Shown here piece by piece: positions 1-8,975 of a DNA stretch of 64,000 nucleotides. This DNA is from Microbacterium pseudoresistens (lineage in GTDB: Bacteria > Actinomycetota > Actinomycetes > Actinomycetales > Microbacteriaceae), in NCBI RefSeq assembly GCF_013409745.1, contig NZ_JACCBH010000001.1, positions 2,790,001-2,854,000 on the forward strand, written 5' to 3'. A model generated the notes under the pieces. It was not told where the DNA came from. It saw nothing but the letters and a program-made list of their open reading frames with translations, and ran no database searches. Positions within the stretch are counted from its first letter, which is position 1, and each line of letters starts with the position of its first letter. A program made the position numbers and the translations under genes.

Positions 1-1152
1 ACACTGCACATCCTGCTGCTGCCGGCCATGGTGCTCGCGTTCGTCGTGATCCACCTCATGCTGATGATCATCAACAAGCACACGCAGTTCGCCGGGCCCG
101 CCCGCACGAACGACAACGTCGTGGGCTACCCGATGATGCCGGTCTACATGTCGAAGATGGGCGGTTTCCTGTTCATCACGTTCGGCACCATCGTGCTGAT
201 CGCGACGTTCTTCCAGATCAACCCGATCTGGAACTACGGCCCGTACGACCCCTCCCCCGTGTCTGCGGGAACCCAGCCGGACTGGTACATCGGATTCGCC
301 GACGGCGCCCTGCGCCTGGCACCGCCGCACCTCGACGTGGTCTTCCTCGACCACACCTGGTCGTTCGGCATCATCCTGCCGGTGCTCGTGCTCGGACTGT
401 TCATCGTGCTCGTCGCGATCTACCCGTTCATCGAGGCATGGATCACCGGCGACAAGCGCGAACACCACATCGCCCAGCGCCCGCGCAACGCGGCCACGCG
501 CACCGCCATCGGCGTCGCCGGTGTCATCTTCTATGCCGTGCTGTGGGCGGCGGCCTCGTCCGACCTCATCGCGACGCACTTCATGCTCACGATGGAGGGC
601 GTGATCCACACGCTGCAGGCCCTGCTGTTCGTGGGTCCGGTGCTCGGCTACTTCATCACGAAGCGCATCTGCATCGCACTGCAGAAGAAGGATCGTGAGA
701 TCGTCCTGCACGGCTACGAGTCCGGACGCATCGTGCGTCTCCCCGGCGGCGAGTTCATCGAGGTGCACAAGCCGGTCGACGTCTACGACCGGTGGAAGCT
801 CATCGACGTGGATACGTACGAGCCGCTCGTCGTGCGCCCGAACGCCAAGGGACGCATCCCCTGGACGCAGAACCTGCGCTCGGCGATGTCGCGCTGGTTC
901 TTCGAGGATCGCCTCACCCCGCTCACGCAGGCCGAGATCGACACCGCAGACGCCCACCAGCAGCACGTGCTGCACGATGTGGACGAGACCGCGGCGGCCG
1001 AGATCAGGGGTGCTCACGAACGCGCCGGCGTCGCGGAGGAAGACATCGCTCCTGCGGATGTCGACCACGTCGACGAGACGCCGAACACCCCGAGCTCGGT
1101 CATCGCGACCGATCCGGTGCAGAAGCCGAAGAAGGGCGACCGGGCCGAGTAG
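1..1152 (+). CDS. qcrB: Cytochrome bc1 (menaquinol-cytochrome c reductase) cytochrome b subunit, 3' part
   Basis: The gene is cut by the window start; the open frame runs in from position 1 and ends at a TAG at 1150. The 383 visible residues are the C-terminal half of QcrB. They contain the quinol-site motif PDWY (QPDWYIGFADG), the actinobacterial variant of PEWY, about four membrane segments, and a long hydrophilic acidic tail typical of actinobacterial QcrB. QcrB oxidises menaquinol in the cytoplasmic membrane as part of the bcc-aa3 supercomplex. Its expected partners qcrC/qcrA would lie upstream, outside the window; the oxidase genes ctaC/D/F lie 0.6 kb downstream on the other strand. A strong hairpin follows the stop. 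The family call is secure; only the N-terminus is missing. Confidence 0.96.
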   Translation, partial: TLHILLLPAMVLAFVVIHLMLMIINKHTQFAGPARTNDNVVGYPMMPVYMSKMGGFLFITFGTIVLIATFFQINPIWNYGPYDPSPVSAGTQPDWYIGFADGALRLAPPHLDVVFLDHTWSFGIILPVLVLGLFIVLVAIYPFIEAWITGDKREHHIAQRPRNAATRTAIGVAGVIFYAVLWAAASSDLIATHFMLTMEGVIHTLQALLFVGPVLGYFITKRICIALQKKDREIVLHGYESGRIVRLPGGEFIEVHKPVDVYDRWKLIDVDTYEPLVVRPNAKGRIPWTQNLRSAMSRWFFEDRLTPLTQAEIDTADAHQQHVLHDVDETAAAEIRGAHERAGVAEEDIAPADVDHVDETPNTPSSVIATDPVQKPKKGDRAE

Positions 1153-1159
1153 GCCCCTC

Positions 1160-1215
1160 CCCGGATACGCTGAGGGCCCCGTCCAGTCGGATGGGGCCCT
1201 CAGCGCGTATCCGGG
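1160..1215 (+). terminator. Strong hairpin terminator after qcrB
   Basis: The sequence just after the qcrB stop forms a stem of about 24 bp. The left arm begins CCCGGATACGC and the right arm ends GCGTATCCGGG, with a 2-nt bulge and a 6-nt loop. There is no clear U-tract, as is common for actinobacterial terminators. It separates qcrB from the rhodanese gene. Confidence 0.8.
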
Positions 1216-1261
1216 CCCAACGTTCGCCGTCACGGGCCCACTCCGGAGCATGCGACGCCCC

Positions 1262-1267
1262 TATCCT
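1262..1267 (+). promoter_or_regulatory. -10 hexamer (TATCCT) of the rhodanese gene, leaderless arrangement
   Basis: TATCCT lies exactly 6 nt before the first ATG at 1274, so transcription would begin at or next to the start codon. The same TAnnnT-N6-start layout recurs at many genes in this window. No convincing -35 is seen and no Shine-Dalgarno precedes this ATG. Confidence 0.5.
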
Positions 1268-1273
1268 GGGATC

Positions 1274-1693
1274 ATGATGGATCGTGCCGCCTTCTTCACC
1301 GCAAAACTCGACGCCGAGACCGACGGGAGCGACGTCTACGTCGCCCAGAGAGCCGGCGAAGAGCTCTACGTCGTCGACGTCCGCTCAGACGAGGCGTGGG
1401 CGCAGGGGCGCGTGGCAGGGGCCATCCACATGCACTACTCCGAGATCGCTGCGCGGGCCCCGCAGGAGATCCCGACCGACGCACGCGTCGTCGTGTACTG
1501 CTGGAGCCCTGGATGCAACGCCGGCGCCAAGGGTGCCCTCGAGTTCGCGAAGCTCGGATACGACGTGCGGGAGATGATCGGCGGCTTCGAGTACTGGGTC
1601 CGCGAGGGCTACCCGGTCGAGAACGTCGACGGTGTGCATCGTCGCCCCGTCGATCCGCTCACGGGCGTTCCCCGCATCCGCACGCGGGCCTGA
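1274..1693 (+). CDS. Rhodanese-like domain protein
   Basis: A 139-residue single-domain rhodanese. The active-site loop is YCWSPGCNA: the rhodanese cysteine position is filled (C in CWSPGC), with a second Cys nearby. DVRSDEAWAQGRVAGAIH is the usual CH2A/B-like region preceding it. Such proteins transfer sulfane sulfur or act in redox or stress responses in the cytoplasm; the natural substrate cannot be read from sequence. The start at 1274 (MMDRAAFF) rather than 1277 is chosen because a TATCCT -10 sits 6 nt upstream. It stands alone between the qcrB terminator and a bidirectional hairpin shared with ctaF, so it is probably monocistronic. Confidence 0.88.
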   Translation: MMDRAAFFTAKLDAETDGSDVYVAQRAGEELYVVDVRSDEAWAQGRVAGAIHMHYSEIAARAPQEIPTDARVVVYCWSPGCNAGAKGALEFAKLGYDVREMIGGFEYWVREGYPVENVDGVHRRPVDPLTGVPRIRTRA

Positions 1694-1712
1694 GAGCACG
1701 GGCGAGCATACG

Positions 1713-1754
1713 AAGACGCCCCCGACATCTCCAGAGGAGCGCCGAGGGCGTCTT
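1713..1754. terminator. Bidirectional terminator between the rhodanese gene and ctaF
   Basis: AAGACGCCC at 1713 and GGGCGTCTT at 1746 form a perfect 9-bp stem around a 24-nt loop. It lies between the convergent rhodanese and ctaF stops and ends in TCTT on the plus strand, so it can serve both genes. Confidence 0.7.
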
Positions 1755-1765
1755 GTTCGTGATGA

Positions 1766-2200
1766 TCAGCGGGCGAAGTTGCCGCGGTAGTACTCGTAGA
1801 CCCATCCGACGATGGCCACGAGGAAGATCGCGATCGCCACGGGGAACAGGAAGTGCCCCACCGCGAGACCGATCATTCCCACACCCGCGGAACCGGCGAG
1901 GACGATCGGCCACCATGACCACGGGCTGAACTCGCCCAGCTCGGGATCGCCGTCGTCGATCTCGGAGGTCAGCACGTCTTCGGGCAGCTGGCCGCCCTGA
2001 GCGCGGTGCGTGCGGTCGAGATAGAAGGCCACCATCGCCGACATGAACGCGGTGAAGTACAGCGCCACCGTACCGACCCACTCGATCGCCGTGACGACGT
2101 CGCGGTCGGGGTGGGCGACGATGTTCCACACCGTGTAGACGGTGCCGACGACCAGGAAGAATCCGGTGAGGACCCACCAGAGGATGACGTTATCGCGCAT
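1766..2200 (-). CDS. ctaF: Cytochrome c oxidase subunit 4, actinobacterial type
   Basis: 144 residues with four predicted membrane segments. The N-terminal pair begins WWVLTGFFLVVGTVYTVW, a short acidic loop follows (DDGDPELGEFSPWSWWP), then a C-terminal pair. Size and layout match CtaF, the small subunit of the aa3 oxidase in the actinobacterial bcc-aa3 supercomplex. Its start lies 3 bp after the ctaD stop, so it is the last gene of a ctaC-ctaD-ctaF operon. A hairpin shared with the rhodanese gene follows its stop. Confidence 0.92.
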   Translation of the reverse strand: MRDNVILWWVLTGFFLVVGTVYTVWNIVAHPDRDVVTAIEWVGTVALYFTAFMSAMVAFYLDRTHRAQGGQLPEDVLTSEIDDGDPELGEFSPWSWWPIVLAGSAGVGMIGLAVGHFLFPVAIAIFLVAIVGWVYEYYRGNFAR

Positions 2201-2203
2201 GTC

Positions 2204-3943
2204 TTACTTGCCCTCTTCCTCGGCAGCGGCGCCCGCGGGAACGGCGACGGGGTGCTCCGCGGCCTCCGGGTGGTTGAGATCGAACGCAGGACGCTCGCTG
2301 CGGATACGCGGGATCGACGTGAAGTTGTGCCTGGGCGGCGGGCAGGACGTCGCCCACTCGAGGGAGGCGCCGTAGCCCCACGGGTCGTTGACCGTGACCT
2401 TGGGAGCCTTGCGCGCCGTGATCCAGACGTTGAGGAAGAACGGCAGCATCGAGGCGCCCAGGATGATCGCGCCGATCGTGGACACCTGGTTGCCCCAGGT
2501 CCAGTTGTCGTACTCCGAGTAGTCGGCGTAACGGCGCGGCATGCCGTCGACACCCAGCCAATGCTGGATGAGGAAGGTCATGTGGAAGCCGAGGAACAGC
2601 ATCCAGAAGTGCACGTAGCCGAGGCGCTCGTTGAGCATGCGTCCCGTCCATTTCGGCCACCAGAAGTAGAAGCCGGCGAACATGGCGAACACGACCGTTC
2701 CGAAGACGACATAGTGGAAGTGCGCCACGACGAAGTACGAGTCGGACAGGAAGAAGTCCAACGGCGGGGCCGCGAGGATCACGCCGGTCAGGCCACCGAA
2801 GACGAACGACACGAGGAAGCCGAGCGAGAAGACCATCGGCGTCTCGAACGTGATCGATCCGCGCCACATCGTTCCGATCCAGTTGAAGATCTTCACGCCC
2901 GTCGGCACCGCGATGAGCATCGTCATCAGAGCGAAGAACGGCAGCAGAACCGATCCGGTGACGTACATGTGGTGCGCCCACACGGCCACCGACAGCGCAG
3001 CGATCGCGATCGTCGCGTAGACCAGCGTCTTGTATCCGAAGATCGGCTTGCGGCTGAAGACCGGGAAGATCTCGGAGACGATGCCGAAGAACGGCAGGGC
3101 GATGATGTAGACCTCGGGGTGGCCGAAGAACCAGAACAGGTGCTGCCAGAGGAGCACGCCGCCGTTGGCCGGGTCGTAGATGTGCGCGCCGAGCACGCGG
3201 TCGGCGGCGGCGGCGAGGATGGCTGCGGCGAGCACGGGGAAGGCCATCAGGATGAGCAGGCTCGTGATGAGCGTGTTCCACGAGAAGATCGGCATGCGCC
3301 ACATGGTCAGCCCCGGCGCACGCATGGTGATGATCGTCGTGATGAAGTTGACGGCGCCGAGGATCGTTCCGAAGCCCGACATGCCGAGTCCGAGCATCCA
3401 CAGGTTGCCGCCGACGCCGGGAGAGAACGACGCGTTCGCGAGCGGCTGATAGGCGAACCAGCCGAACGACGCCGCACCCTGCGGGGTGAGGAAGCCGGCC
3501 ACCGCGATGGTCGAGCCGAACAGGAACAGCCAGAAGGCGAAGGCGTTCAGACGCGGGAAGGCGACGTCGGGAGCGCCGAGCTGCAACGGGAGGATCGCGT
3601 TGGCGAAGCCCGCGAACAGCGGCGTCGCGAACATCAGCAGCATGATCGTGCCGTGCATCGTGAACAGCTGGTTGTACTGCTCCTTGGTCGCCACGATCTG
3701 CATGCCCGGCGAGAAGAGCTCGGCGCGGATGATGAGCGCCATCACCCCGCCGAGGAGGAAGAAGAGCACCGACGAGATCAGGTACATGTAGCCGATCGTC
3801 TTGTGGTCGGTGGACGTGATCCACTTGACCACCAGGTTGCCCTTCTGCTCCACGCGAGTGGAGGAGAGCAGGGCGGCTTGACGCGGCGGGATGGTCGTCG
3901 GGCGAGAACCGGCCTCGGAGGTGCCAGGAAGAGTGGTTGTCAT
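2204..3943 (-). CDS. ctaD: Cytochrome c oxidase (aa3) subunit I
   Basis: 579 residues, the expected length. It reduces O2 to water at the heme a3-CuB centre and pumps protons. Visible signatures are [10 protein letters not shown] with the low-spin heme histidine, the CuB region WFFGHPEVY with its His-Tyr pair, the WAHHMYVTG double histidine, and [16 protein letters not shown] with the two C-terminal heme ligand histidines. Twelve or so hydrophobic segments cover the protein. It follows ctaC by 5 bp and precedes ctaF by 3 bp. Subunit III (ctaE) is not in the window; in relatives it sits upstream of qcrC. Confidence 0.97.
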   Translation of the reverse strand: MTTTLPGTSEAGSRPTTIPPRQAALLSSTRVEQKGNLVVKWITSTDHKTIGYMYLISSVLFFLLGGVMALIIRAELFSPGMQIVATKEQYNQLFTMHGTIMLLMFATPLFAGFANAILPLQLGAPDVAFPRLNAFAFWLFLFGSTIAVAGFLTPQGAASFGWFAYQPLANASFSPGVGGNLWMLGLGMSGFGTILGAVNFITTIITMRAPGLTMWRMPIFSWNTLITSLLILMAFPVLAAAILAAAADRVLGAHIYDPANGGVLLWQHLFWFFGHPEVYIIALPFFGIVSEIFPVFSRKPIFGYKTLVYATIAIAALSVAVWAHHMYVTGSVLLPFFALMTMLIAVPTGVKIFNWIGTMWRGSITFETPMVFSLGFLVSFVFGGLTGVILAAPPLDFFLSDSYFVVAHFHYVVFGTVVFAMFAGFYFWWPKWTGRMLNERLGYVHFWMLFLGFHMTFLIQHWLGVDGMPRRYADYSEYDNWTWGNQVSTIGAIILGASMLPFFLNVWITARKAPKVTVNDPWGYGASLEWATSCPPPRHNFTSIPRIRSERPAFDLNHPEAAEHPVAVPAGAAAEEEGK

Positions 3944-3948
3944 GGGTG

Positions 3949-4827
3949 TTACTCCCCTTCCTCGGTGCTCGGACCGGTGCCGGGCAGGTTCGACAGGCGG
4001 TCGTAGGCGTCGGTGATGTCACCGGTGTTCCCGTCGGCGCGCAGCTCGTCGAGATAGGCCTCGTAGTCGTCCTGGCTGACGACCTTGACGTTGAAGAGCA
4101 TCATCGAGTGGTACTCGCCGCACAGCTCGGCGCACTTGCCCTGGTATTCGCCGATACGGGTCGGCGTGAAGGACCACGAGTTGTCCTTGCCGATGTACAT
4201 GTCCTTCTTGTAAAGGAAGTCGATGATCCAGAAGGAGTGGATGACGTCGCGCGACTGGAGCTCGATGCGCACCTTCTCGTCGACGGGAAGGACGAGCGTG
4301 GGCAGCGCGGCCTGATCGACGTTGCCGTCCTTGTCCGGCTGAGCCTGGACGCCCATCGTCCACACGGCGTCGTCGTTGTGGCCGTACTGGAAGTCCCACG
4401 ACCACTGCTTGCCGATCGCAGTGATCTCGACATCCGGGTCGTCATACTGCGTCTCGATCAGGGTCTGGTCCCTCGCGGTGAACGCGAACATGCCGAGCAC
4501 CAGGATGAGCGGAATGACCGTGTAGAAGATCTCGATCGGCATGTTGTACCGGAGCTGCACGGGCAGGCCCGTCTGCCCCTTGCGGCGCCGATACGCGACG
4601 GCGGCCCATCCCATCAGGCCCCAGGTGACCACGCCGACCACGAGGAGGACGATCCAGGAGTTCACCCAGAGGGAGGTCACCCGCTCGGTGTGGTTGGTGG
4701 CGAACGTGCCATCGTCGAAGCCGGGGAGGAAGCCACGAGCCTCGAGCGAGGAGCACCCCGCGAGGGCCACGGCAGCCGCTGCTCCCAAAGGAAGAGCGGC
4801 CCAGCGAAGGCGGCGTTTCGAGGGCAC
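3949..4827 (-). CDS. ctaC: Cytochrome c oxidase subunit II
   Basis: 292 residues, GTG start (GTG CCC TCG AAA) preceded by AAAGG about 6 nt away. The N-terminus carries a lipoprotein-type signal ending VALAGCSS, followed by two membrane segments and a periplasmic-side cupredoxin domain. The CuA site is complete: [12 protein letters not shown] has both Cys ligands, the Glu, His and Met. It receives electrons from the cytochrome c domains of QcrC and passes them to CtaD. It is the first gene of ctaC-ctaD-ctaF. A TAGAAT -10 lies 36 nt upstream. Confidence 0.97.
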   Translation of the reverse strand: MPSKRRLRWAALPLGAAAAVALAGCSSLEARGFLPGFDDGTFATNHTERVTSLWVNSWIVLLVVGVVTWGLMGWAAVAYRRRKGQTGLPVQLRYNMPIEIFYTVIPLILVLGMFAFTARDQTLIETQYDDPDVEITAIGKQWSWDFQYGHNDDAVWTMGVQAQPDKDGNVDQAALPTLVLPVDEKVRIELQSRDVIHSFWIIDFLYKKDMYIGKDNSWSFTPTRIGEYQGKCAELCGEYHSMMLFNVKVVSQDDYEAYLDELRADGNTGDITDAYDRLSNLPGTGPSTEEGE

Positions 4828-4862
4828 GATGCACCTTTCAGATCACGGACAAGGCTGCATTC

Positions 4863-4868
4863 ATTCTA
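4863..4868 (-). promoter_or_regulatory. Probable -10 hexamer (TAGAAT) of the ctaCDF operon
   Basis: On the minus strand TAGAAT lies about 36 nt before the ctaC GTG, leaving a short leader that contains the AAAGG ribosome site. The -35 region is weak (GTGAAT at a 17-nt spacing), so the call rests on the -10. Confidence 0.4.
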
Positions 4869-4946
4869 GGGCAACCTCTCACCCTATTCACGCCAACCAT
4901 GCAGGTTCGACGTGGTCACGATCGGGTCTCGAGCACCCTCCGCGAG

Positions 4947-5309
4947 TCAGTGGAAGCTGTCGCCGCAGGCGCACGAACCGCCGGCGTTGGGGTTGTCGAT
5001 CGTGAAGCCCTGCTCGGAGATCGTGTCCTTGAAGTCGATGGCGGCGCCGTCGAGATACGGCACGCTCATGTTGTCGACGATGACCTCGACCCCGTCGAAG
5101 TCGACCGTCTCGTCGCCGTCGAGGTAGCGCTCGTCGAAGTAGAGCTGGTAGATCAGTCCGGAGCAGCCGCCCGGCTGCACCGCCACGCGCAGGCGCAGGT
5201 CGTCGCGCCCCTCCTGCTCCAGCAGGCTCTTGACTTTGGCGGCAGCGGCGTCGGTCAGGCTGACGCCGTGGGCACGGGTGGTCTCGGGGGTGAGGGTGAT
5301 GTCGCTCAT
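4947..5309 (-). CDS. erpA: HesB/IscA-family iron-sulfur cluster insertion protein
   Basis: 120 residues beginning MSDITLTPET. The A-type carrier motif is present: one Cys in QPGGCSGLIY (near residue 49) and a C-terminal GSCACGDSF with the paired cysteines (near 113 and 115). These ligate an Fe-S cluster passed to apo-enzymes. The start is fixed by AAGGAG six bases before the ATG; a longer open frame upstream lacks family similarity. It lies just upstream of the oxidase operon, as Rv2204c lies near ctaC in M. tuberculosis. The symbol follows usual practice; erpA and iscA cannot be told apart from sequence alone. Confidence 0.92.
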   Translation of the reverse strand: MSDITLTPETTRAHGVSLTDAAAAKVKSLLEQEGRDDLRLRVAVQPGGCSGLIYQLYFDERYLDGDETVDFDGVEVIVDNMSVPYLDGAAIDFKDTISEQGFTIDNPNAGGSCACGDSFH

Positions 5310-5353
5310 GTCGCTCCTTGAGGTGACCGTCGGCGGAAACCGTTCTCCGTGCG

Positions 5354-5359
5354 ATTCTA
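5354..5359 (-). promoter_or_regulatory. Probable -10 hexamer (TAGAAT) of erpA
   Basis: TAGAAT on the minus strand, about 45 nt before the erpA ATG. It is identical to the hexamer before ctaC. The -35 is not clear. Confidence 0.35.
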
Positions 5360-5422
5360 CCGCCGTCTGGCCGGAACAGGCCGGGCGCCGGGCTCCTCGC
5401 GCAGAACTCTCCGCACACTGGC

Positions 5423-6832
5423 TCAGAGCGTGCGGGCGTTCATCCTCGCCAGCAGCAGCGCCTCCGTCGCGACCGCATTGCGGAACGTGTCGAGGTGCAG
5501 CGACTCGTTGGGGCTGTGTGCGCGCGTGTGCGGATCCTCGACGCCGGTCACGAGGATCTGCGCCGCGGGGAAGGTCTCCACGAGGTCTGCGATGAACGGG
5601 ATCGACCCGCCGACGCCGAGATCCACGGGGGCCTTGCCGTATCCGTCGGTCATGGCGGCGCGCGCGAGCTCGACCGCCCACCCGCTGGTGTCGACGAGGA
5701 AGGGGGATCCGAGGTCTTCATCCGAGAACGTCACCTCGGCGCCGAAGGGCGCGTTCGTGCGCAGGTGCCGCTGCAGGGCGTCGTACGCCTCCTGCGGATC
5801 CTGCCCCGGGGCGATGCGGCAGCTCAGCACGACGCTGGTCTGCGGAGCGAGGGTGTTCGAGGCGCGCTCGACCGAGGTCGCGTCGATACCGGTCACCGTG
5901 ACGGTGGGCTTGTTCCAGATGCGGCTGAGGATGCTGCCGTCGCCGATCGGCGAGACGCCGGGCAGCAGGCCCGCCTCGTCGCGGAGCGTCTCCTCGCCGT
6001 ACTCGGGCGTCTCCGCATCGCGCACGAGCAGGCCGTCGACGGCGACGGCGCCGTTCTCGTCCCAGAGCGTGTCGAGCAGGCGGATCGTCGCCATCATCGA
6101 ATCGGGCACCGCTCCCCCGAACATCCCGGAATGCGAAGCGTGGTCGAGGGTGCGTACGGTGAGGGTGAAGCGCACGGCGCCGCGCAGCGAGACGGTGAGG
6201 CCCGGCGTCTCGGAATCCCAGTTGCCGGAGTCGGCGACGACGATGGCGTCGGCGCGCAGCGCGTCGCGGTTGTCGCTGAGGAACTGCCCAAACGAGCGCG
6301 AGCCGTACTCCTCCTCGCCCTCGATGAACAGGGCGACGCCCAGATCGAAGTCGTCCCCGATGGCCTCCGACACGGCGCGCAGGGCGGCGATGTGCGCCAT
6401 GACGCCGGCCTTGTCGTCGGCCGCCCCGCGCCCGTACAGCCGCCCGTCGCGCACGGTCGGCTCGAAGGGCGGCGTCTCCCAGAGCGCGTCGTCGCCGGGG
6501 GGCTGCACGTCATGGTGCGCGTAGAGCAGAATCGTGGGCCGGCCGTTCTTCGCGGCGCGCGTGGCGAGCACGGCGGGCTGGCCCACCTCATCCGTGCCGG
6601 GAATCGCGGCGCGCACGACGCGCACGCTGTCGAACACGCCGGTGCCCGCGGCGAGGGCGGCCACCGCCTCGGCGCTGCGCACCAGCTCGTCCTGATCGAA
6701 TGCAGGCCAGGCGATTCCGGGGATGCGCACGAGATCGCCAAGATCTCCCAGGGCCGCGGGGATGCCGTTGCGCACGGCGTCGACCACCGCGGCGTCGACC
6801 GGATCGGGCAGGGATGAGGGGGAAGAAGCCAT
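5423..6832 (-). CDS. M20 family metallopeptidase (dipeptidase-like)
   Basis: 469 residues. The M20 zinc-site motifs are visible: YAHHDVQPPGDD with the first metal His and Asp, GRGAADDKAGVMAH with the bridging Asp, and EGEEEYGS with the catalytic Glu pair; a dimerisation domain follows (HSGMFGG). The family cleaves dipeptides or acylated amino acids in the cytoplasm; specificity is unknown. The open frame extends upstream, but the start is placed at 6832 (MASSPSSLPD) because TAAGAT sits 7 nt before this ATG and the next gene begins divergently just beyond. It is divergent from the DUF3043 gene. Confidence 0.9.
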   Translation of the reverse strand: MASSPSSLPDPVDAAVVDAVRNGIPAALGDLGDLVRIPGIAWPAFDQDELVRSAEAVAALAAGTGVFDSVRVVRAAIPGTDEVGQPAVLATRAAKNGRPTILLYAHHDVQPPGDDALWETPPFEPTVRDGRLYGRGAADDKAGVMAHIAALRAVSEAIGDDFDLGVALFIEGEEEYGSRSFGQFLSDNRDALRADAIVVADSGNWDSETPGLTVSLRGAVRFTLTVRTLDHASHSGMFGGAVPDSMMATIRLLDTLWDENGAVAVDGLLVRDAETPEYGEETLRDEAGLLPGVSPIGDGSILSRIWNKPTVTVTGIDATSVERASNTLAPQTSVVLSCRIAPGQDPQEAYDALQRHLRTNAPFGAEVTFSDEDLGSPFLVDTSGWAVELARAAMTDGYGKAPVDLGVGGSIPFIADLVETFPAAQILVTGVEDPHTRAHSPNESLHLDTFRNAVATEALLLARMNARTL

Positions 6833-6839
6833 GCGAGTA

Positions 6840-6845
6840 ATCTTA
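6840..6845 (-). promoter_or_regulatory. -10 hexamer (TAAGAT) of the M20 peptidase gene, leaderless arrangement
   Basis: TAAGAT on the minus strand, 7 nt from the ATG at 6832. No ribosome site separates them, which fits a leaderless mRNA. Confidence 0.45.
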
Positions 6846-6881
6846 AGGCGAACCCCGAATCGCGATACGTCAGGAGCCTTC

Positions 6882-7448
6882 GTGCCCGAAACCCCCGCTT
6901 CCCCCTCGACCGACGACGAGAACGCCTCGACGGCCGCCGGCAAGGGACGCCCGACGCCGACGCGCGCCGAGCAGGAGGCGGCGCGCCGTCGTCCGCTCGT
7001 CGTCGACTCCAAGGAGGCGCGTGCGCGCGCCAAGGCGGAGCTGCAGGAGCGGCGGGACAAGGCCAGGGTCGGGATGGCCAACGGCGACGAGAAGTACCTT
7101 CCGCCGCGTGACAAGGGGCCGCAGCGGCGGTGGGTGCGCGACTACGTCGACGCCGGCTGGCACCTCAGCGAATGGGTCATGGTGCTCATGCTCGCCGTGA
7201 TCCTCGCCTCGCTCGTGCCGAACACGGCGGTCGCGTACTGGGCGTTCATCGTACTGTGGGGATACATCGTGCTCGTGATCGCCGACATGGCGCTGCTGAG
7301 CTGGCGCGTGAAGAAGAAGGCGGCCGAGAAGTTCGGCATCGAGCGGCGCGAGAAGGGGCTCGGCTGGTACGCCGCGATGCGCTCCATGCAGATGCGCTTC
7401 ATGCGTCTGCCCAAGCCCCAGGTGCGCCGCGGCGAGTACCCGGCCTGA
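6882..7448 (+). CDS. DUF3043 family membrane protein
   Basis: 188 residues from a GTG at 6882, chosen because AGGAG lies five bases upstream; an in-frame ATG at 6831 would overlap the divergent gene's start codon. The N-terminal 75 residues are charged and low in complexity (PTPTRAEQEAARRRPLVV), followed by the conserved DKGPQRRWVRDYVDAGW, two closely spaced membrane helices and a basic C-terminal segment ending FMRLPKPQVRRGEYPA. The family is actinobacterial and uncharacterised. The stop abuts the pyrD stop with no spacer, so the two are strictly convergent. Confidence 0.9.
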   Translation: MPETPASPSTDDENASTAAGKGRPTPTRAEQEAARRRPLVVDSKEARARAKAELQERRDKARVGMANGDEKYLPPRDKGPQRRWVRDYVDAGWHLSEWVMVLMLAVILASLVPNTAVAYWAFIVLWGYIVLVIADMALLSWRVKKKAAEKFGIERREKGLGWYAAMRSMQMRFMRLPKPQVRRGEYPA

Positions 7449-8474
7449 TCAGTCCGCGCGACGCAGGGAGCGCGTGATCTGCCGCGCCCACAGCGGGCCG
7501 CGGTACAGGAAGCCCGTGTACCCCTGCACGAGAGTCGCGCCGGCCTCGAGCCGCACCCGCGCATCGGCGCCGGTCTCGATCCCGCCCACCGAGATCACGC
7601 AGAACTCCGCGGGAACGCAGGCGCGTACGATCCGCAGCACCGCGAGCGATCGCTCGCGCAGCGGAACGCCGGACAGTCCACCCTCCCCTGCCGCGGCGAC
7701 GACCGCGGGATCCGTCTGCAGTCCGTCGCGCGAGATCGTGGTGTTCGTCGCGATGAGCCCGTCGAGGCCCTCGGCGACGGCGAGGCGTGCGATGGCCTCG
7801 ACCTCGTCGTCGGGCAGGTCCGGGGCGATCTTCACGAGCAGAGGGGTCGTCCCCGCCGCGGTCTTGACCGCGCGCAGCAGCGGGGCGAGGGTCTCCACCG
7901 TCTGGAGCCCGCGCAGGCCCGGTGTGTTCGGAGACGACACGTTGATCGCGAGATAGTCGGCGAGCGGCGCGAGCAGTTCGGCCGAAGCGACATAGTCGGC
8001 GACGGCGTCCTCCACGGCGACGACCCGGCTCTTGCCGATGTTCACGCCGATCACGGCGGAGGGCCGGCGGCGGCGCAGACGCTCCAGTCGCGGCTTGGCC
8101 GCTGCGGCACCGTCGTTGTTGAACCCCATCCTGTTGATCACGGCACGGTCCGGAATGAGCCGGAACAGCCGAGGACGCGGGTTTCCGGGCTGCGCGAGAG
8201 CCGTCACCGTTCCGATCTCGACGTGGCCGAAACCGAGGGCCGAGAGCCCTCGAACGCCGACCGCGTTCTTGTCGAAGCCCGCCGCGACCCCGAAGGGCGT
8301 GGGGAAGACGAGTCCGAGCGCCTCGACCCGATGCGCGTCATCCGGACGGGTCAGCGCACGTGCGATCCAGGAGAACGGAGGGACGCCGAGGATGCGGATG
8401 ACCAGCATGGCCGCGTGGTGGGCGAACTCGGGGTCGAATCGCGACAAGACGAGTCGGAACAGGAGCGCATACAT
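7449..8474 (-). CDS. pyrD: Dihydroorotate dehydrogenase (quinone), class 2
   Basis: 341 residues. It oxidises dihydroorotate to orotate and reduces menaquinone at the membrane (pyrimidine synthesis). The N-terminal helical extension MYALLFRLVLSRFDPE marks class 2 enzymes. FMN and active-site motifs are visible: FGVAAGFDKNAVG, GVNIGKSR, NVSSPNTPGLRGLQ with the catalytic serine of class 2, and TNTTISRDGL. The start at 8474 has TAGCCT 7 nt upstream, overlapping the nrdR 3' end; the longer frame beyond it belongs to nrdR in another frame. It is separately promoted but lies in the same direction as nrdR and hisD. Confidence 0.96.
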   Translation of the reverse strand: MYALLFRLVLSRFDPEFAHHAAMLVIRILGVPPFSWIARALTRPDDAHRVEALGLVFPTPFGVAAGFDKNAVGVRGLSALGFGHVEIGTVTALAQPGNPRPRLFRLIPDRAVINRMGFNNDGAAAAKPRLERLRRRRPSAVIGVNIGKSRVVAVEDAVADYVASAELLAPLADYLAINVSSPNTPGLRGLQTVETLAPLLRAVKTAAGTTPLLVKIAPDLPDDEVEAIARLAVAEGLDGLIATNTTISRDGLQTDPAVVAAAGEGGLSGVPLRERSLAVLRIVRACVPAEFCVISVGGIETGADARVRLEAGATLVQGYTGFLYRGPLWARQITRSLRRAD

Positions 8475-8481
8475 CCGTGCC

Positions 8482-8487
8482 AGGCTA
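8482..8487 (-). promoter_or_regulatory. -10 hexamer (TAGCCT) of pyrD, leaderless arrangement
   Basis: TAGCCT on the minus strand, 7 nt before the pyrD ATG, at the very end of nrdR. The arrangement matches the other leaderless promoters in the window. Confidence 0.4.
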
Positions 8488-8961
8488 CCGGTCTGCGGAT
8501 GCCGGCGAAGACGTGCCGTGCTCGGCGCGGAGCTCGGCGATCGCGGCGTCGAAGTCCTCCAGCGACTCGAACGCCTGGTACACGCTCGCGAACCGCAGGT
8601 ACGCCACCTCATCGAGATCGCGCAGCGGGCCGAGGATGGCCAGACCGATGTCGTTGGCGTCCAGCTGGGAGACGCCGGTCTGACGCACCGTCTCCTCCAC
8701 GCGCTGTGCGAGCACGGCGAGGTCGGAATCGGTGACCGGACGACCCTGGCAGGCCTTGCGAACTCCGGCGATGACCTTCTCACGGCTGAAGGGCTCCATC
8801 ACCCCCGACCGCTTGATCACGTTCAGGCTCGCGGTCTCGGTGGTCGTGAAGCGGCCACCGCACTCCGGGCACTGCCGACGCCGGCGGATCGAGAGCCCGT
8901 CGTCGCTGGTGCGCGAGTCGACCACGCGTGAATCGGGATGACGGCAGAACGGGCAATGCAT
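8485..8961 (-). CDS. nrdR: Ribonucleotide reductase transcriptional repressor
   Basis: 158 residues, the normal length. An N-terminal zinc ribbon has both pairs ([13 protein letters not shown] and CPECGGRF), followed by the ATP-cone domain ([21 protein letters not shown]) that binds ATP or dATP. NrdR represses nrd genes through NrdR boxes; no nrd gene lies in the window. A TAGTCT hexamer lies 8 nt before the ATG. The C-terminal tail after the cone is short and alanine-rich. Confidence 0.96.
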   Translation of the reverse strand: MHCPFCRHPDSRVVDSRTSDDGLSIRRRRQCPECGGRFTTTETASLNVIKRSGVMEPFSREKVIAGVRKACQGRPVTDSDLAVLAQRVEETVRQTGVSQLDANDIGLAILGPLRDLDEVAYLRFASVYQAFESLEDFDAAIAELRAEHGTSSPASADR

Positions 8962-8969
8962 AGTGAGTA

Positions 8970-8975
8970 AGACTA
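8970..8975 (-). promoter_or_regulatory. -10 hexamer (TAGTCT) of nrdR
   Basis: TAGTCT on the minus strand ends 8 nt before the nrdR ATG. It overlaps the last codons of hisD (stop at 8973), so nrdR can be transcribed both from hisD and on its own. Confidence 0.4.

Noticed and set aside
2006-4006. A 666-codon open frame on the plus strand opposite ctaD and ctaF
   Set aside because: It is a high-GC shadow with a biased composition (Arg, His, Glu, Asp) and no family similarity; ctaD on the minus strand has full motifs.
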